Below are positions 1 through 15,424 of a DNA stretch of 64,000 nucleotides, one piece after another; position 1 is the stretch's first letter; each line of letters opens with the position of its first letter. Under the pieces are notes generated by a model that was not told the DNA's origin, did not search any database, and was given only the letters and a program-made list of their open reading frames with translations. The stretch is taken from contig NC_090178.1 of assembly GCF_024679245.1 (NCBI RefSeq), positions 49,934,831 to 49,998,830 on the forward strand, in the 5' to 3' direction. The translations under genes were made by a program, and so were the position numbers. The DNA is from Pseudorasbora parva. Its lineage: Eukaryota; Chordata; Actinopteri; Cypriniformes; Gobionidae.

Positions 1-81
1 TGTGTTCATTGAGAACATGGTTGTTGTTCAATAATAAAATGAATCCTCAAAAATACAACTTGCCTAATAATTCTGCACTCA

Positions 82-122
<41 letters not shown>

Positions 123-278
123 CATATTGGGAGTTTAGTATCGTGAATTATCGTATTTTGAGTTCAATATCGGGATATATATCATATTGTGAGTTCAGTA
201 TCGTGATAAATATCATATTGTGAGTTGAGTATTGTGATATATATCGAATCGTGACACCAGTGTATCGTTAAACCCCTA
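1..278. mobile_element. Right end of a hAT-like DNA element with TA microsatellite
   Basis: Contains repeats of TATCGTGA-type sequence and a TA run (about 84-121). It ends GTATCGTTAAACCCCTAG, whose reverse complement (CTAGGGGTTTAACGATAC) is a typical fish hAT terminal inverted repeat. The left end is outside the window. Confidence 0.5.
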
Positions 279-1465
279 GTAGTTTATAAAAAAGAATCTG
301 AGCCGAACTCTTCCACTAGATTTTGCAGTCGTGATGTTATTAACTCCAGTAGCGTGGTTTCGTTCCGCTTCATTTGGTTTGCCGTTTGAGGCTTCTCATA
401 TGTAACAGAAATGGCATCTCTTATCCGGTGGGCACCAGTGCGACCTCTAACACCATTTAGGCCACACCAGCAGGAAAAAAGGTTGCGAAATACAACCGTT
501 TGGTCTGGAGCCCTGTATCGATATGCGAGACTGAAGTTCTGCCAGCAGCAGTATCACCCAGGTCAGTTTTGAGTTAAAAGAAATGTCCTGTTGTCTAAAT
601 GATACTACTTTGAACAGCTCATACAGGCGTGAATTTACATTTCCTTCAGCCTGAGGTTTATTTCACTTCTGGTGTGAAAGGGCCTTTACATTTGATAAAA
701 CGTGTTTTTCTAGTGAGTAATGCAATATTGTAATGCAGTGCACAATAATAGATGCTTTTAACATTAAAGGTGTCATGAACTTGTATTGTTTTTTAAAATA
801 TACTGTTTCCTGAGGTCAACTAATGACGTTTGTGTGTTTTTTACATTCAAAAACTCATCAGTAATAGGCTATTTTCTACACTGGTTTTGAGGCTCTCTCC
901 TGAACGCTGGGTTTTGATGGGGATGTCACTGGAGACTTGGAAGTAAACGCCCACGGCTAGGATTGGATAAGATTTGCATATTTAATGAGCTTCTGCTCCC
1001 CTGTCAGTTCACGCAAGGGATTGTTTTGAAAGGGCAACTGGAATGATTCTCTCACAGGGATTGCAAAACGTCTTTATCAAACAAACACAATCATTTATCT
1101 CCCAACCACTGGCGATTAATAGGAATACTATTTTTTTATTACTTGGCCCTCCCAATCTGTGGATATAAGTGCGAACCCCACACGCGCGGGCGCTCTTCAA
1201 ATATCAAGTAAAGAGAGTGAATATCACACATCAAGAAATTAATGTTATTTCATTATTTTAGATTTACCGAGTGGTTGAACTCACTTTAATGAGTGGTTAA
1301 ACTTTATTGTTTTCATTAACAATAAAGTTCAACCACTCATTCCTAATATTAAGATCAGAAGGAAGCTTATGCAGCGGCTGTGTTCTTCCACAACCAGGAA
1401 TAGCGCAAAATCTTAATCTTTCTCTGCATGGTTATTGCTGCTGGCTAGCGCGATGCGGACAGGTC
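279..1465. other. Intronic stretch with little recognisable content
   Basis: No exon or confident repeat seen. Short repeat-like text is present around 765-840 and 900-1010 (older transposon debris). A strong hairpin lies at 1291-1338 (listed separately). Confidence 0.4.
1291..1338. repeat. Short perfect-type hairpin
   Basis: GAGTGGTT-A-AACTTTATTGTT is followed after a 6-nt loop by AACAATAAAGTT-C-AACCACTC, a 21-bp stem with one mismatch. Probably the core of a small MITE; a further GAGTGGTTGAACTC lies just upstream. Confidence 0.6.
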
Positions 1466-4139
1466 CACGAGTCGGTGGGCAGAGCTGTGCTGCGTCCCAA
1501 TTCGCATACTATCCATCCTAAATAGTATTCGAAAATAGAATTAGTATGTCCCAAATCGTAGTATGTTGAAAAGAGTATTCCAAAGATTCCCGGATGGTTT
1601 ACTATTTCCGGTCCGAATTCACAGTATGGATCGATGGGCACTCTAACGGCTGATATTGCCCACAACCCATTGCGAGTTGGACGAGGATTCGATTAGAACT
1701 ACAAACGTGGATAAAAAGCGTTAAAAAACTACAAACATGACGGATGTGCGAGTTCGACGGTTAAGTAGAGAAGTTTAGATAAAGGGGTTTGAGTGACCCT
1801 ACCAATATTTTACCTGACAATAATATATTTATTCAGTGTTTTCCATATTATATTTCACAAGCAGCAGCATTGTGAACTTTTGTAATGACATGTTTAGCCA
1901 TTAACTTTTAAATGCATCATTATATTTAAACTGCAAACACAGGAGGAGAGTCTCTGCATTAAAGACCCACAAATGGCAGATCAACGAGCGGCTACATTTC
2001 TCTCCGATACGGTAGGAGATTAAACCGAATGTGAAGGATTTGAACTCTCAGGGCAGATAAACGGTGACGGGATGCACGTAACTAAGCGACAGAGTCCGTT
2101 AAAGATGGCGAAGTAGTATGTCCCGAAGCTTGCATACTTTTCTGCTACACACTCAAAAGTATATACTTTTTCTTCACAAAAAGAGTACATACTTTTAGGA
2201 CGTAGTATAAGTAGGCGGATTGGGACGCAGCACTACTGTATTAGACGAGTCTGTGGGCGGGGCTACTGTATTAGACGAGTCGGTGGGCGCTGCTACTGAA
2301 TTAGACGAATCGTTGGGCGGGGCTACTGAATTAGACGAGTCGGTGGGCGGGGCTACTGAATTAGATGAGTCGGTGGGCAGAGCTACTGTATTAGACGAGT
2401 CTGTGGGCGGGGCTACTGTATTAGACGAGTCGGTGGGCGGGGCTACTGAATTAGACGAGTCGGTGGGCGGGGCTACTGTATTAGACGAGTCGGTGGGCGG
2501 GGCTACTGTATTAGACGAGTCGGTGGGCGGGGCTACTGAATTAGACGAATCGTTGGGCGGGGCTACTGAATGAGACGAGTCGGTGGGCGGGGCTACTGAA
2601 TTAGATGAGTCGGTGGGCAGAGCTACTGTATTAGACGAGTCTGTGGGCGGGGCTACTGTATTAGACGAGTCGGTGGGCGGGGCTACTGTATTAGACGAGT
2701 CGGTGGGCGGGGCTACTGTATTAGACGAGTCGGAGGGTGGGGCTACTGAATTAGACGAGTCTGTGGGCGGGGCTACTGAATTAGACGAGTCTGTGGGCGG
2801 GGCTACTGTATTAGACGAGTCTGTGGGCGGGGCTACTGTATTAGACGAGTCTGTGGGCGGGGCTACTGTATTAGACGAGTCTGTGGGCGGGGCTACTGTA
2901 TTAGACGAGTCTGTGGGCAGAGCTACTGAATTAGACGAGTCGGTGGGCGGGGCTACTGTATTAGACGAGTCAGTGGGCGGGGCTACTGTATTAGACGAGT
3001 CTGTGGGCGGGGCTACTGTATTAGATGAGTCTGTGGGCGGGGCTACTGTATTAGATGAGTCTGTGGGCGGGGCTACTGAATTAGACGAGTCTGTAGGCGG
3101 GGCTACTGAATTAGACGAGTCGGTGGGCAGAGCTACTGAATTAGACGAGTCTGTGGGCAGGGCTACTGAATTAGACAAGTCGGTGGGCGGGGCTACTGAA
3201 TTAGACGAGTCTGTGGGCGGGGCTACTGAATTAGACGAGTCGGTGGGCGGGGCTACTGAATTAGACGAGTCGGTGGGCGGGGCTACTGAATTAGACGAGT
3301 CGGTGGGCGGGGCTACTGTATTAGACGAGTCGGTGGGCGGGGCTACTGTATTAGACGAGTCGGTGGGCGGGGCTACTGTATTTGACGAGTCGGTGGGCGG
3401 GGCTACTGTATTAGACGAGTCGGTGGGCGGGGCTACTGTATTAGACAAGTCGGAGGGTGGGGCTACTGCATTAGACGAGTCGGTGGGCAGAGCTACTGAA
3501 TTAGACGAGTCTGTGGGCAGGGCTACTGAATTAGATGAGTCGGTGGGCGGGGCTACTGAATTAGACGAGTCGGTGGGCAGAGCTACTGAATTAGACGAGT
3601 CGGTGGGCGGGGCTACTGTATTAGACGAGTCTGTGGGCGGGGCTACTGAATTAGATGAGTCTGTAGGCGGGGCTACTGAATTAGATGAGTCAGTGGGCAG
3701 AGCTACTGAATTAGACGAGTCTGTGGGCAGGGCTACTGAATTAGACGAGTCGGTGGGCGGGGCTACTGAATTAGATGAGTCTGTGGGCGGGGCTACTGAA
3801 TTAGACGAGTCTGTGGGCAGGGCTACTGAATTAGACGAGTCGGTGGGCGGGGCTACTGAATTAGATGAGTCTGTGGGCGGGGCTACTGAATTAGACGAGT
3901 CTGTGGGCTAGGCTACTGAATTAGACGAGTCTGTGGGCTAGGCTACTGAATTAGACGAGTCTGTGGGCTAGGCTACTGAATTAGACGAGTCTGTGGGAAG
4001 AGCTACTGAATTAGACGAGTCGGTGGGCGGGGCTACTGAATTAGACAAGTCTGTGGGCGGGGCTACTGAATTAGACGAGTCGGTGGGCGGGGCTACTGAA
4101 TTAGACGAGTCTGTGGGCGGGGCTACTGAATTAGACGAG
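1466..4139. repeat. 30-bp minisatellite (about 64 units) split by a DNA element
   Basis: Unit ACTGTATTAGACGAGTCGGT + GGGCGGGGCT, repeated with exact 30-bp period from 2234 to 4139. Variation is confined to a few positions: GTA/GAA, CGG/CTG, GAC/GAT, GCGGGG/GCAGAG. A lone partial unit (CACGAGTCGGTGGGCAGAGC) sits at 1466-1486, cut off from the rest by a 747-bp element. Because 30 is a multiple of three, both strands stay open for hundreds of codons. That is a property of the repeat, not evidence of a gene. Confidence 0.93.
1487..2233. mobile_element. Non-autonomous DNA element inserted in the 30-bp minisatellite
   Basis: Inverted ends GTGCTGCGTCCCAATTCGC (left) and ATTGGGACGCAGCAC (right). The flanks, GAGCT on the left and TACTG on the right, rejoin to the minisatellite unit GAGCTACTG. 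The interior includes AGTATGTCCC and AGTAT motifs near both ends. An inverted fragment of similar sequence (GTAGTTCTAATAGAATCCTC) occurs at about 14,960-15,110. Confidence 0.75.
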
Positions 4140-4148
4140 TTGGGACGA

Positions 4149-5479
<1,331 letters not shown>

Positions 5480-5481
5480 AA

Positions 5482-6094
5482 GGCCGGGGACACACTGCAA
5501 GCGTGTCGTGAGCGTCTCGGCTACGTGGCGTGTCCGTTTTTATTTCGGCTCCCATGTTAACCGGTTAGCGCTTGCATACTGCCTGCGTCAGCCGCGCGGA
5601 AAACGCGTGCATGCTTCAAATAGAAGAGACGCCTATTCTTCACGCGACACGCGAGTGTGTTGGAAGCGTTTCTAGGCAAAACAGCATAGGAAAAGATGTT
5701 TATATGCCATTTTGACAAGAATACATATTAATACATGACATTTTCATGTTTGAAAGTCTTTAGGTTAACATAAATGCAGATATAGGCCTACTTGTAATAA
5801 TAAAAAACAACATAATTATCGATTTTGAAATATTAAACCTGTCAATACAGAACGAAATGTTCTGTAGCCTATTTTGCCGTCAATACCATAGATATGTATG
5901 GTCAATAGGCTACTGCCGACGTTGTCTTTGCTGTATCAATAGGCAATATATTTATATTTAACATGAAGTATAGGGCTTCCCAGCAGCAGCAGCGCCGCGT
6001 CAGACACGCTTGTGTGCAAAGACAGAGAAAACGCCAGGCAGCCGCCCCGCGACTGACACAACAGAAACGCCACGCTTGCAGTGTGTCTCCGGCC
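5482..6094. mobile_element. Non-autonomous DNA element, TAA target duplication
   Basis: Inverted ends GGCCGGGGACACACTGCAAG and (reverse complement of right) GGCCGGAGACACACTGCAAG, flanked by TAA at 5479-5481 and 6095-6097. A 3-bp TAA duplication is typical of PIF/Harbinger-type elements; class is inferred. Confidence 0.75.
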
Positions 6095-6097
6095 TAA

Positions 6098-7058
6098 TTT
6101 TTACTGGTCTAGTAAACTGTCCGAATTTTTTGATTTTTTGACTAGAAAGAAGACAAAAATACTAAGTAATAAATGCATTTTTTTTGTGTGTAATCAGTGT
6201 CTGAGATTATCGATGTCATACTTTGTATGATGTTGTTTTGACACTGGTAGCAACATATCTGGGTAGCAACATATCTCATTTGTTAATCGGCGGTTTAAAC
6301 CACACTAGTCAGGTGTAATGCTGTGAACAATTGAATGAGATATTGAGTGGATTAACAGCCGGTAGTCACGGCATAGTCTTTCCTTTGGCCTTGAGCGAGC
6401 AGGCAAGGTGTCGAATGCTGGACAGGATCCAGTTTTCAAACACACACACACATGACTTGCATGTGGTCAGTGACACAGGGTATCATCCTGTAAGATCTGG
6501 ACCTGTGGTGACAAACAGAGGCCTGGCGAACAATAGGAGTCAATCTTGGTGCTGTGAAAAGGAAACTGGTGACACAACGGCTCAGGTAGTCCAGCTGACA
6601 CCCAAACCCTCGGCTCTCGGGAAGAGAAGGTGTCTCAGGATGCCATGGCCTCGATCGGGTTACCAGAAAAACTGACTCACCGGAGAAGAGAGAGTGTGAG
6701 AAGTGACAGCTACTACGATGCATTTTTAAACTGCAGCATTAATTATTGAGCTCCGCATTATCCGAAAGGCTCCTGATGCCGATGAGAAGTGTGATACTCT
6801 GTGTGCCGACACTTTCTTTTCAACTCCCCTGACACCTAACCTGGCAGAGCAGCACATGAACCACACAACAGACATCATTAGCCTTTCACCGGAGAAAAGA
6901 GGCGCTCTCAGGTCTCAGCCCACGATCACACGTCAGAATAGTACAGCCATAATCAGAGCCTGGGCTTCATGGTCAAAAAGTCAAAGTGGATTTGAAATAT
7001 TCCAAGTGACTTCTCACACTCTCTCAATGAGACGTAGAAATGAACAGGAGAATTGGAG
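6098..7058. other. Intronic stretch, mostly unrecognised, with a MITE remnant
   Basis: 6133-6185 (TGACTAGAAAGAAGACAAAA, then ACTAAGTAA) matches the right arm of the CACTGCAAAA palindromic MITE seen at 19,263 and 62,691. The rest shows no exon and no confident element. Confidence 0.4.
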
Positions 7059-7066
7059 GTTAGTTC

Positions 7067-8803
7067 TAGTGATCGACCGATATTGATTTTTTATAACCGA
7101 TACTGATTGTTTGCATGTTTATGTGCCGATAACCGATATATAGAACCGATATTTATTTCTGTTTTTTACAATTAGAGCAACAGCACTGAACTGAGCTGTT
7201 TAAACACTGTAATGTTTGCAGTTTCACTCACTTACATACAGAACAAAAAGACATTTACATCAATAGTCTGAAAAAATGAGCATTTTTAAATACAGTGTTA
7301 CTTTCTAACATTAATGCCGTTTCACCTTTTCATTTATAAATACAGCCATATTAACAACAGGCAAAGTACATTTATAAAGTCTAATGTTTTCAAATGGAGA
7401 ACATTACTAAATGAGAGTCGAGTCTATCAACTCCGCATAACTGAGCATAAATATAAGCCTTCATTTTAAACTACAGTTTGAACACCGTGTGTTTAATAGA
7501 CTAAAGAGTGAATAATCTCTGGAATATGCAAACATTGTAATAGCTATGATGTATTCGCGGGTTTGTTTATTTTTCTTACAGTCAATCTCCTCTAGTACGG
7601 TATCAAAATTAATGTTTGTGTCAGTCTATGAAATGCTGATGACAGCGCTGTTTTCATCCCTGCGTTTAACTTACATGTCTCGCGGAGATAGGCATAATTC
7701 ATTTTCACAGAGCTGTAATTAATTAGATGCTTATTATAAAACATTGAATTGTTATATAATGTTAAATGTTATATAGCAGACGTTAATAGTTTTAAACGAG
7801 TCAGTCTTTTTAACATGCGGTGACCGGCTGAACGTGAATGAGAATAAACAGAAAGAGAAATAAGTTTGGCGCTTTTATTTCCAACATGCTCTCATTCATG
7901 GCTGTTTTATTTCATTCATGTGAAGTTACGTCTTTATTGTGACATGACGGATTGATTACCTGACCGACTCCGTCAGTAAGTTCGTCTCTACTTAGTGCCA
8001 AGTTTAAACTACATATCATCATCTCATAACATCTTATCTGTCCATTAATGTGATGTTAAACAAAGTATATTAATTAAGGGATGCAGGTTATTTTACCTTT
8101 GAACACTGTTGACTCATCTTCCCTCAGACGCAGTCCTTTAATGGCGCGATTGTATGCAATTCTCAAAAAGTCCACAACTTGACGCCATTTATCAGGAAAT
8201 CCGATATTACAAAGCCGATACCCGATTATGGGAAAATGCTAGCCTAGAAATCTAGACGCACCCTAGCGGCAGCAAATTTAATCTGACCGCAAGTGTCGTC
8301 TAGCAACTCTCAATACCCTTCTGAGCTGTATTCGCCTAACTCTTGTCGGGCCAATCACATCGTGTATAGAGTCGGTGGGCGGGGCCATAATGACGACGGC
8401 CGAGTTGCGCTTGTGTGCTTCTAGTAAACACAGAAACTGGCGAACGGCGGTCTGTCGAATCAGCTTTGACCGCGACTCTGGAAGACTTGAGTTAAGCTTT
8501 TCTCTGAGAAAAGAACAAAGAGCGGCACTGAAGTCATTCTTAAGAAGGGAAGATGTGTTCAGAGTTTAGCCGACCGGATACGGCGAATGTTTAATCTGTC
8601 AGCTCCGCTTCACCTTCGTTGCTCTGGCTGGTGTAGCGCTATCCTATCGCGTGCAGAGGGAGTTTGACAGACAGCCGTTTATCCGCCCCTCAGATTGAGC
8701 CGTCAATGGGGAGTTTCCAGACCAAACCTCTTGATGTGGGTCCGGCTTGTCAGGCTAGGAAAATGCTTAAATATTGGGAATCTGATATATCGGTCAATCA
8801 CTA
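7067..8803. mobile_element. hAT-type element, 8-bp duplication GTTAGTTC
   Basis: Ends TAGTGATCGACCGATAT and (reverse complement) TAGTGATTGACCGATATATC. Perfect duplications GTTAGTTC at 7059-7066 and 8804-8811. It inserted into the terminal GGTTAGTTCAACCAAAAATG sequence of another repeat family, which resumes at 8812. No intact transposase ORF. Contains a nested element at 8240-8757. Confidence 0.85.
8240..8757. mobile_element. 518-bp element nested in the hAT element, 9-bp duplication
   Basis: Flanked by GGAAAATGC at 8231-8239 and 8758-8766. Short inverted ends TAGCC...GGCTA. A 9-bp duplication would suit a Mutator-like element; if one end base is counted as TIR it is 8 bp and hAT-like. It contains GAGTCGGTGGGCGGGGC (about 8371), the same words as the 30-bp minisatellite unit. 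Confidence 0.7.
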
Positions 8804-9025
8804 GTTAGTTCAACCAAAAATGAAATGTATGTCAATAACTCTATAGACGATCATACAGGAAAGAATACAGTATTGTTTTCGTTAACTGTATATGATCATT
8901 CATATTAAGAAAGTAAAAAATTAAATGACATTCATTACGAGATGATTGGTTTAAACATTTCAAAAATGCACCTGCAAACATTTTTTACTTTCTAGTCGTG
9001 TATTTCATCATTGTGGATTTCTTAA

Positions 9026-10712
9026 AGCTGCAGTCCGTAACTTTTTTGGGCTAAAATTTATCCAAAATAATTTTTTGAGCAAGTACATAACCAGCCAGTG
9101 TTCAAAACGACCTGCTTACCGTAGCTCGATTTACAGCAGTAAGCTTGTAATGATATTTTTAATTCCAGTGGTACTGGTGGATTTCCCCGGGAAACTCAAG
9201 CATATGTTTGCGTCATTACGTCACATCTGAACACATAAAGAAGGAGTCCCGGTTAGCAGGCTATCGCATGTGAGGATGTTGGAAGTGGAGATAGCCTTTT
9301 CTCACAGCACTTGATATAATTAAACTTATCAATTTGATGGCGGATCCAAAAAGGTTCAAACGACAATCACCAGTGACAACTGGAGATTCATCCGCTGTAA
9401 AATGCAAAAGTCCTTGGACTTCGGAGTGACAAAAAGAGACTTCACCCGGGCGATGCGAAAACAAGGATAGTTAAAGGTGGCATGAGCTCCGTGTTTTTTC
9501 TGCTGAACAGGTCAGACATTTCACTGGTTGAATTAGACTATGTAACAGTAGCACACCTGTTCGCTTAATTCAGTTTTCTTTGTTGTGCCGTTCTCGTTTT
9601 GCGATGTGCATTATGGTAACATCAGTTATTTTGTGCTCTATATGAGAGGGAGCTTCACCTCTACTCCACATTAATGTGTTGGTATATGACGATTAGAAAT
9701 TAGACTGCACAGAAATGGAAACGGTACTACAGCCCTAATACACACTAAATGTAGTCACTCAATCCTGATAACATTAACAGTTTGAAAAAGTATAATTTGC
9801 AGTTTGACGTGATATGATAAACGATCGTTAGATTAATCATCGCGATGTATTGCAATGCTTTTTTCTCCTTAGTTGGTCAGAACAAAAGTGGATGTTAGCT
9901 ACTTACTTGTTCAGATGACATTCTTATGTCGGTCAAAATAAATTCAAACAGTAAGTCTGTGATTGTGAATGACAGTCTCCACACCGGGTGACTGACAGCG
10001 CTTCTCCTGACAGCTGCACATGTGATTCCTCCGTGCTGTGCCGACCGGGGCACGTCTCATGAGCCTCTTTCTCAATGCACATCGGACTCGCAATATTCCC
10101 GGAGCATTGCCGGGTCGCCTTCTGTGTGAAAGCAGCCACGTCCCGGGATTGATTACCGAATTCGACCCGGGTCGGGGCTCTAGTAATATTGCGGGGTTCG
10201 ATCCGGGACGAGCGCTGTGTGAACAAAAGCTGAAACTAATGCCGCAGCGTGTGCGTAGTTATCGTGCGACTCCTAGAGCTTGTTTCTTCAATAACACAAC
10301 CCTGCAGTGCCAGAAGAGCTCGTCGGTGTTTTAAACGCAGAGAGTGTTCGGATACAAAAGAAACTAAAATTAAACAAGCAGAAATGTGCTCAAACTGGAC
10401 ACAAGTCGAGACCACGGAGCTCCTTACTATCCGCGCTGAAGCGGAGATCGCTCGCCGTTATACGTCACATCAGGATGTCACGCGTCAACTCGACCCGGGA
10501 CCGTTACGGGTTGTGTGTGAAAGCGCACATATTACGGTATTTCGCTGGAAGTGTGAATGGACCAAATCTAGCGGCCCAGGAACAAATATCCGTGTATATG
10601 CCGGAATCGCAGTGTGAAAGGGGCTATGTAGAGTTGATAATTTCGCCAATAACTGCAATTGCAGTTTTCGAACAGAGATGGCGACAAAGAGGAAAAACTA
10701 CGGACTGCAGCT
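9026..10712. mobile_element. TTAA-flanked DNA element (AGCTGCAGTCCGTA ends)
   Basis: Ends AGCTGCAGTCCGTA on both sides in inverted orientation, each bordered by TTAA (9022-9025, 10713-10716). TTAA targets are used by piggyBac and Kolobok elements; no transposase was recognised, so class is open. Contains a nested element at 10062-10625. Confidence 0.8.
10062..10625. mobile_element. Nested DNA element with AGCC(C/T)CTTTC ends
   Basis: Left AGCCTCTTTCTCAATGCAC, right (reverse complement) AGCCCCTTTCACACTGCG, flanked by ATG on both sides (possible 3-bp duplication). GC-rich with CCCGGG and GACCCGGG motifs. A related half copy lies at 55,180-55,322 in opposite orientation. Confidence 0.6.
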
Positions 10713-10944
10713 TTAAAAATATGTAAAAATCTCGCCTCGTCTCGTCACAACCCTATGTAATGGTAATTCGATTTTTAAAAATAAATATGCTGGCCAAGTC
10801 AGTCGCTTTTTTTTCTCTAATTTATAAAATATTAAATCTTTCTAAGTTCTGTCTTATTCAGATACTTTGACTGCTTTTGGTGTACATTCAGTTTCGTATC
10901 GAAGTCATAATCTAATAGTTTGCGCACACTAATGCGGCTGACTA

Positions 10945-11106
<162 letters not shown>

Positions 11107-11323
11107 TCACTTTAATCAGAGACAGTGGCTCGCTTTAGCACTGTACAAACCCCTGTGAGTGTCTTCACAGTCTCAGTCACCATTGAGTCTCACTGTGTGG
11201 GATGAAGACACAATAAAAGTGGATAGCGACTGAGACTGTTAGTGCCTCACATCTCTTTTGTGATCAAAGACTTTCAGGTTTGGAACAAAATGAGAATTTT
11301 TATTTCTGGCTTTTGTGTGTGTG

Positions 11324-12338
<1,015 letters not shown>

Positions 12339-12398
12339 GTGTGTTCAGTCACACTGGCTGCATTCTCACTTGTGCAGGTGAAAAAAACATCCGCTGAG

Positions 12399-12404
<6 letters not shown>

Positions 12405-12459
<55 letters not shown>

Positions 12460-12598
12460 GCTGTCATCTGCACTGATGAGAGAGTGTGTGTTATCATCAA
12501 GCATCTATGCTTCTGAAACTCACACCTCTGAGTTTATCTGCAGAGCTTCACATTTCACCTTTAAATCAACTACTGAACCCCTGCAGAAGAACGGCTGG

Positions 12599-12647
<49 letters not shown>

Positions 12648-12808
12648 CAGCGCATGATTGAGAAGATTCTTACACACTCTTTACAGCTAAAGGCTGGAAC
12701 ACTACATGACACTAGAACAGTGTTATATATGCTGTTGCTTGTGAACTGACATTATCCCAAATGTTTCCAAGAATGTAAAATCATCAGTGATTTTAACCAG
12801 GATACGGA

Positions 12809-12841
<33 letters not shown>

Positions 12842-12845
12842 GCCG
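12405..12845. repeat. CT/CA and CA and GT microsatellites
   Basis: CT run then CA at 12,405-12,459; CA at 12,600-12,644; GT at 12,811-12,840. The last interrupts a dispersed repeat also seen at 35,864-36,050 and 38,049-38,140. Confidence 0.85.
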
Positions 12846-13115
12846 ATCAGTGACATCATCCCCTCTGGTGTTATTGTGTAGTAACCATGGCAACACTATC
12901 GCCGCTTTAATATCTGATGTGTTTTATTAGACACTGTTGGATCACTGATGACAGAAACTAATGATTGTCTCTCATAGAAATACACCCCATTGACACGCAT
13001 TATACGAGCAACGGTTGAGTTAAAAATCTTCATTTGTGTTCTCCTGAAGAAACAAACACACCCATGATGCCCTCCAGATAAACATCACAGGCTCATTTAT
13101 GGCTGAAATATTGCT
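12690..13115. repeat. Old dispersed repeats in atg5 intron 5 to 6 region
   Basis: 12,695-12,970 matches 35,890-36,057 plus 38,049-38,140 (CAGTGTTATATATGCTGTTG; TTATTAGACACTGTT). 13,010-13,115 matches parts of the 16,993-17,490 element (AAAATCTTCATTTGTGTTCT). No ends or target duplications seen. Confidence 0.6.
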
Positions 13116-13313
13116 TTAAAGCTCAAATCTGTGGATTATTTCTTAAGAGAGCGGCTATTTAAACATTTGATCTGGCGTTTTAGGAGTTGTGAGATCTAGT
13201 CGATCAGCGGCTTTGAAACCAAATGAAACCAAATTTTTCTTTGGTTTCATTTGTTATGATACCGGAGGTCTTTTATTTTGACATCCGGTTGAGAGTCGAG
13301 GATGTGAATGAAT

Positions 13314-14003
13314 TGAGTGTTCAATCCTCAAATAAAGATTCAAACATTTGTGAATCAGTGAATTGATTCATGATTCGGATCGCGAGTCAAACTGCTGAAA
13401 TCATAGATATCCATAATTAGGACTAGATATCTTACGGCGGAGTCACCATCGGCATCACCGGCGGCCATCTTGTCACAGGCAGGCTTTCTGTCGGGCTCTG
13501 TGGAACCTGATGTAAGATGAGTGATCAGTACGAACATAAATACTCTTATCTCGCTGAAATCTTGACGGATTTACAAATGGTTTGGTTTCTTACAAACGTT
13601 ATTAACATAAACGATGCTTTAACATGTTGAAATTGCAGCTTTTCATTTCGATAAAGGACTTAATTGTGCAGCTTGTGTATTACGGCTAACTTACATACAC
13701 TTTATATCAAGGGGGCTGAGACCACAATCGAGCTGATCAAAGCTGTTCAGTTTTATTGACACCAATAACGATATTATGACAACCAATCTTTTGTCTAGTT
13801 AAAATAAACTTAGTTTGCATGTTTTTTTTGTTTGTTTATTTTTTTTTTAAATACAAATTATTTTATTATATTCTTATTAAAAAAGCATATATATATATAT
13901 TTAGATCTAGCTCTGGGAAAAAAATTCAGCCTATATATAATTTCTCATGTTGCCATTTGGTACACAGTTTTAGTAGCCTATATATTGATTTAACATAAAT
14001 ACC

Positions 14004-14101
<98 letters not shown>

Positions 14102-14789
14102 TCATTGCACCCATCTGTTCTGTTCAATGTTACTTTCATATTAAAGTCCATGGTTATATTTATTCATAAGTATGTAGTGTCATAACTACATCTCCGACAT
14201 TTATAACAAACGAAACAGTTTGGAAATCAGTTGAAAATTGAGCAAGTTATGGTTATTTAAAAGTACATGCACCATTAAAACACACTGTTACGAGTGAGCG
14301 AGCTGCCTGTGACAAGATGGCCGCAAGTTGCGGACGGCGACCTCCATTGACCAACAGCGCACACGAGACATCTAGCCTTTATTATGGATATCTATGGCTG
14401 AAATCACGTGACATTCGCGATCCGAATCATGAATCAATTCACTGATTCACAAATGTTTGAATCTTTATTTGAGGATTGAACACAAACGCGGAAGAGAAGC
14501 CAATGCTGAATAAAGTCGTAGTTTTTGTTATTTTTGGACCCAAATGTATTTTGGATGCTTCAAGAGACTCTAATTAACCCACTGATGTCTCATATGGACT
14601 ACTGTGATGATGTTTTTATTCCCTTTCTGGACATGGACAGTATAGTGTGCATACACTTGCATACGCTCTCGGACTAAATATAAAATATCTTAAACTGTGT
14701 GTGAAGATGAACGGAGGTCTTACGGGTGTGGAGCGACATTAGGGAGAGGAGTTAATGACAGAAGTTTCATTTTTGGCTGAACTAACCCT
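13314..14789. mobile_element. Palindromic TTAA-type element, copy 1 (left arm partial)
   Basis: The right arm ends GAACTAACCCT followed by TTAA (14,790-14,793). It shares CAGTATAGTGTGCATACACT and the TTCAATCCTCAAATAAAG segment with the other copies. The left arm survives only as 13,314-13,412. The core (13,398-14,400) is a further inverted repeat (GCCATCTTGTCACAGGCAGG and its complement) with a GT microsatellite at about 14,006-14,097. Confidence 0.65.
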
Positions 14790-14793
14790 TTAA

Positions 14794-15402
<609 letters not shown>

Positions 15403-15424
15403 CTACAACACACACAGCACATTA

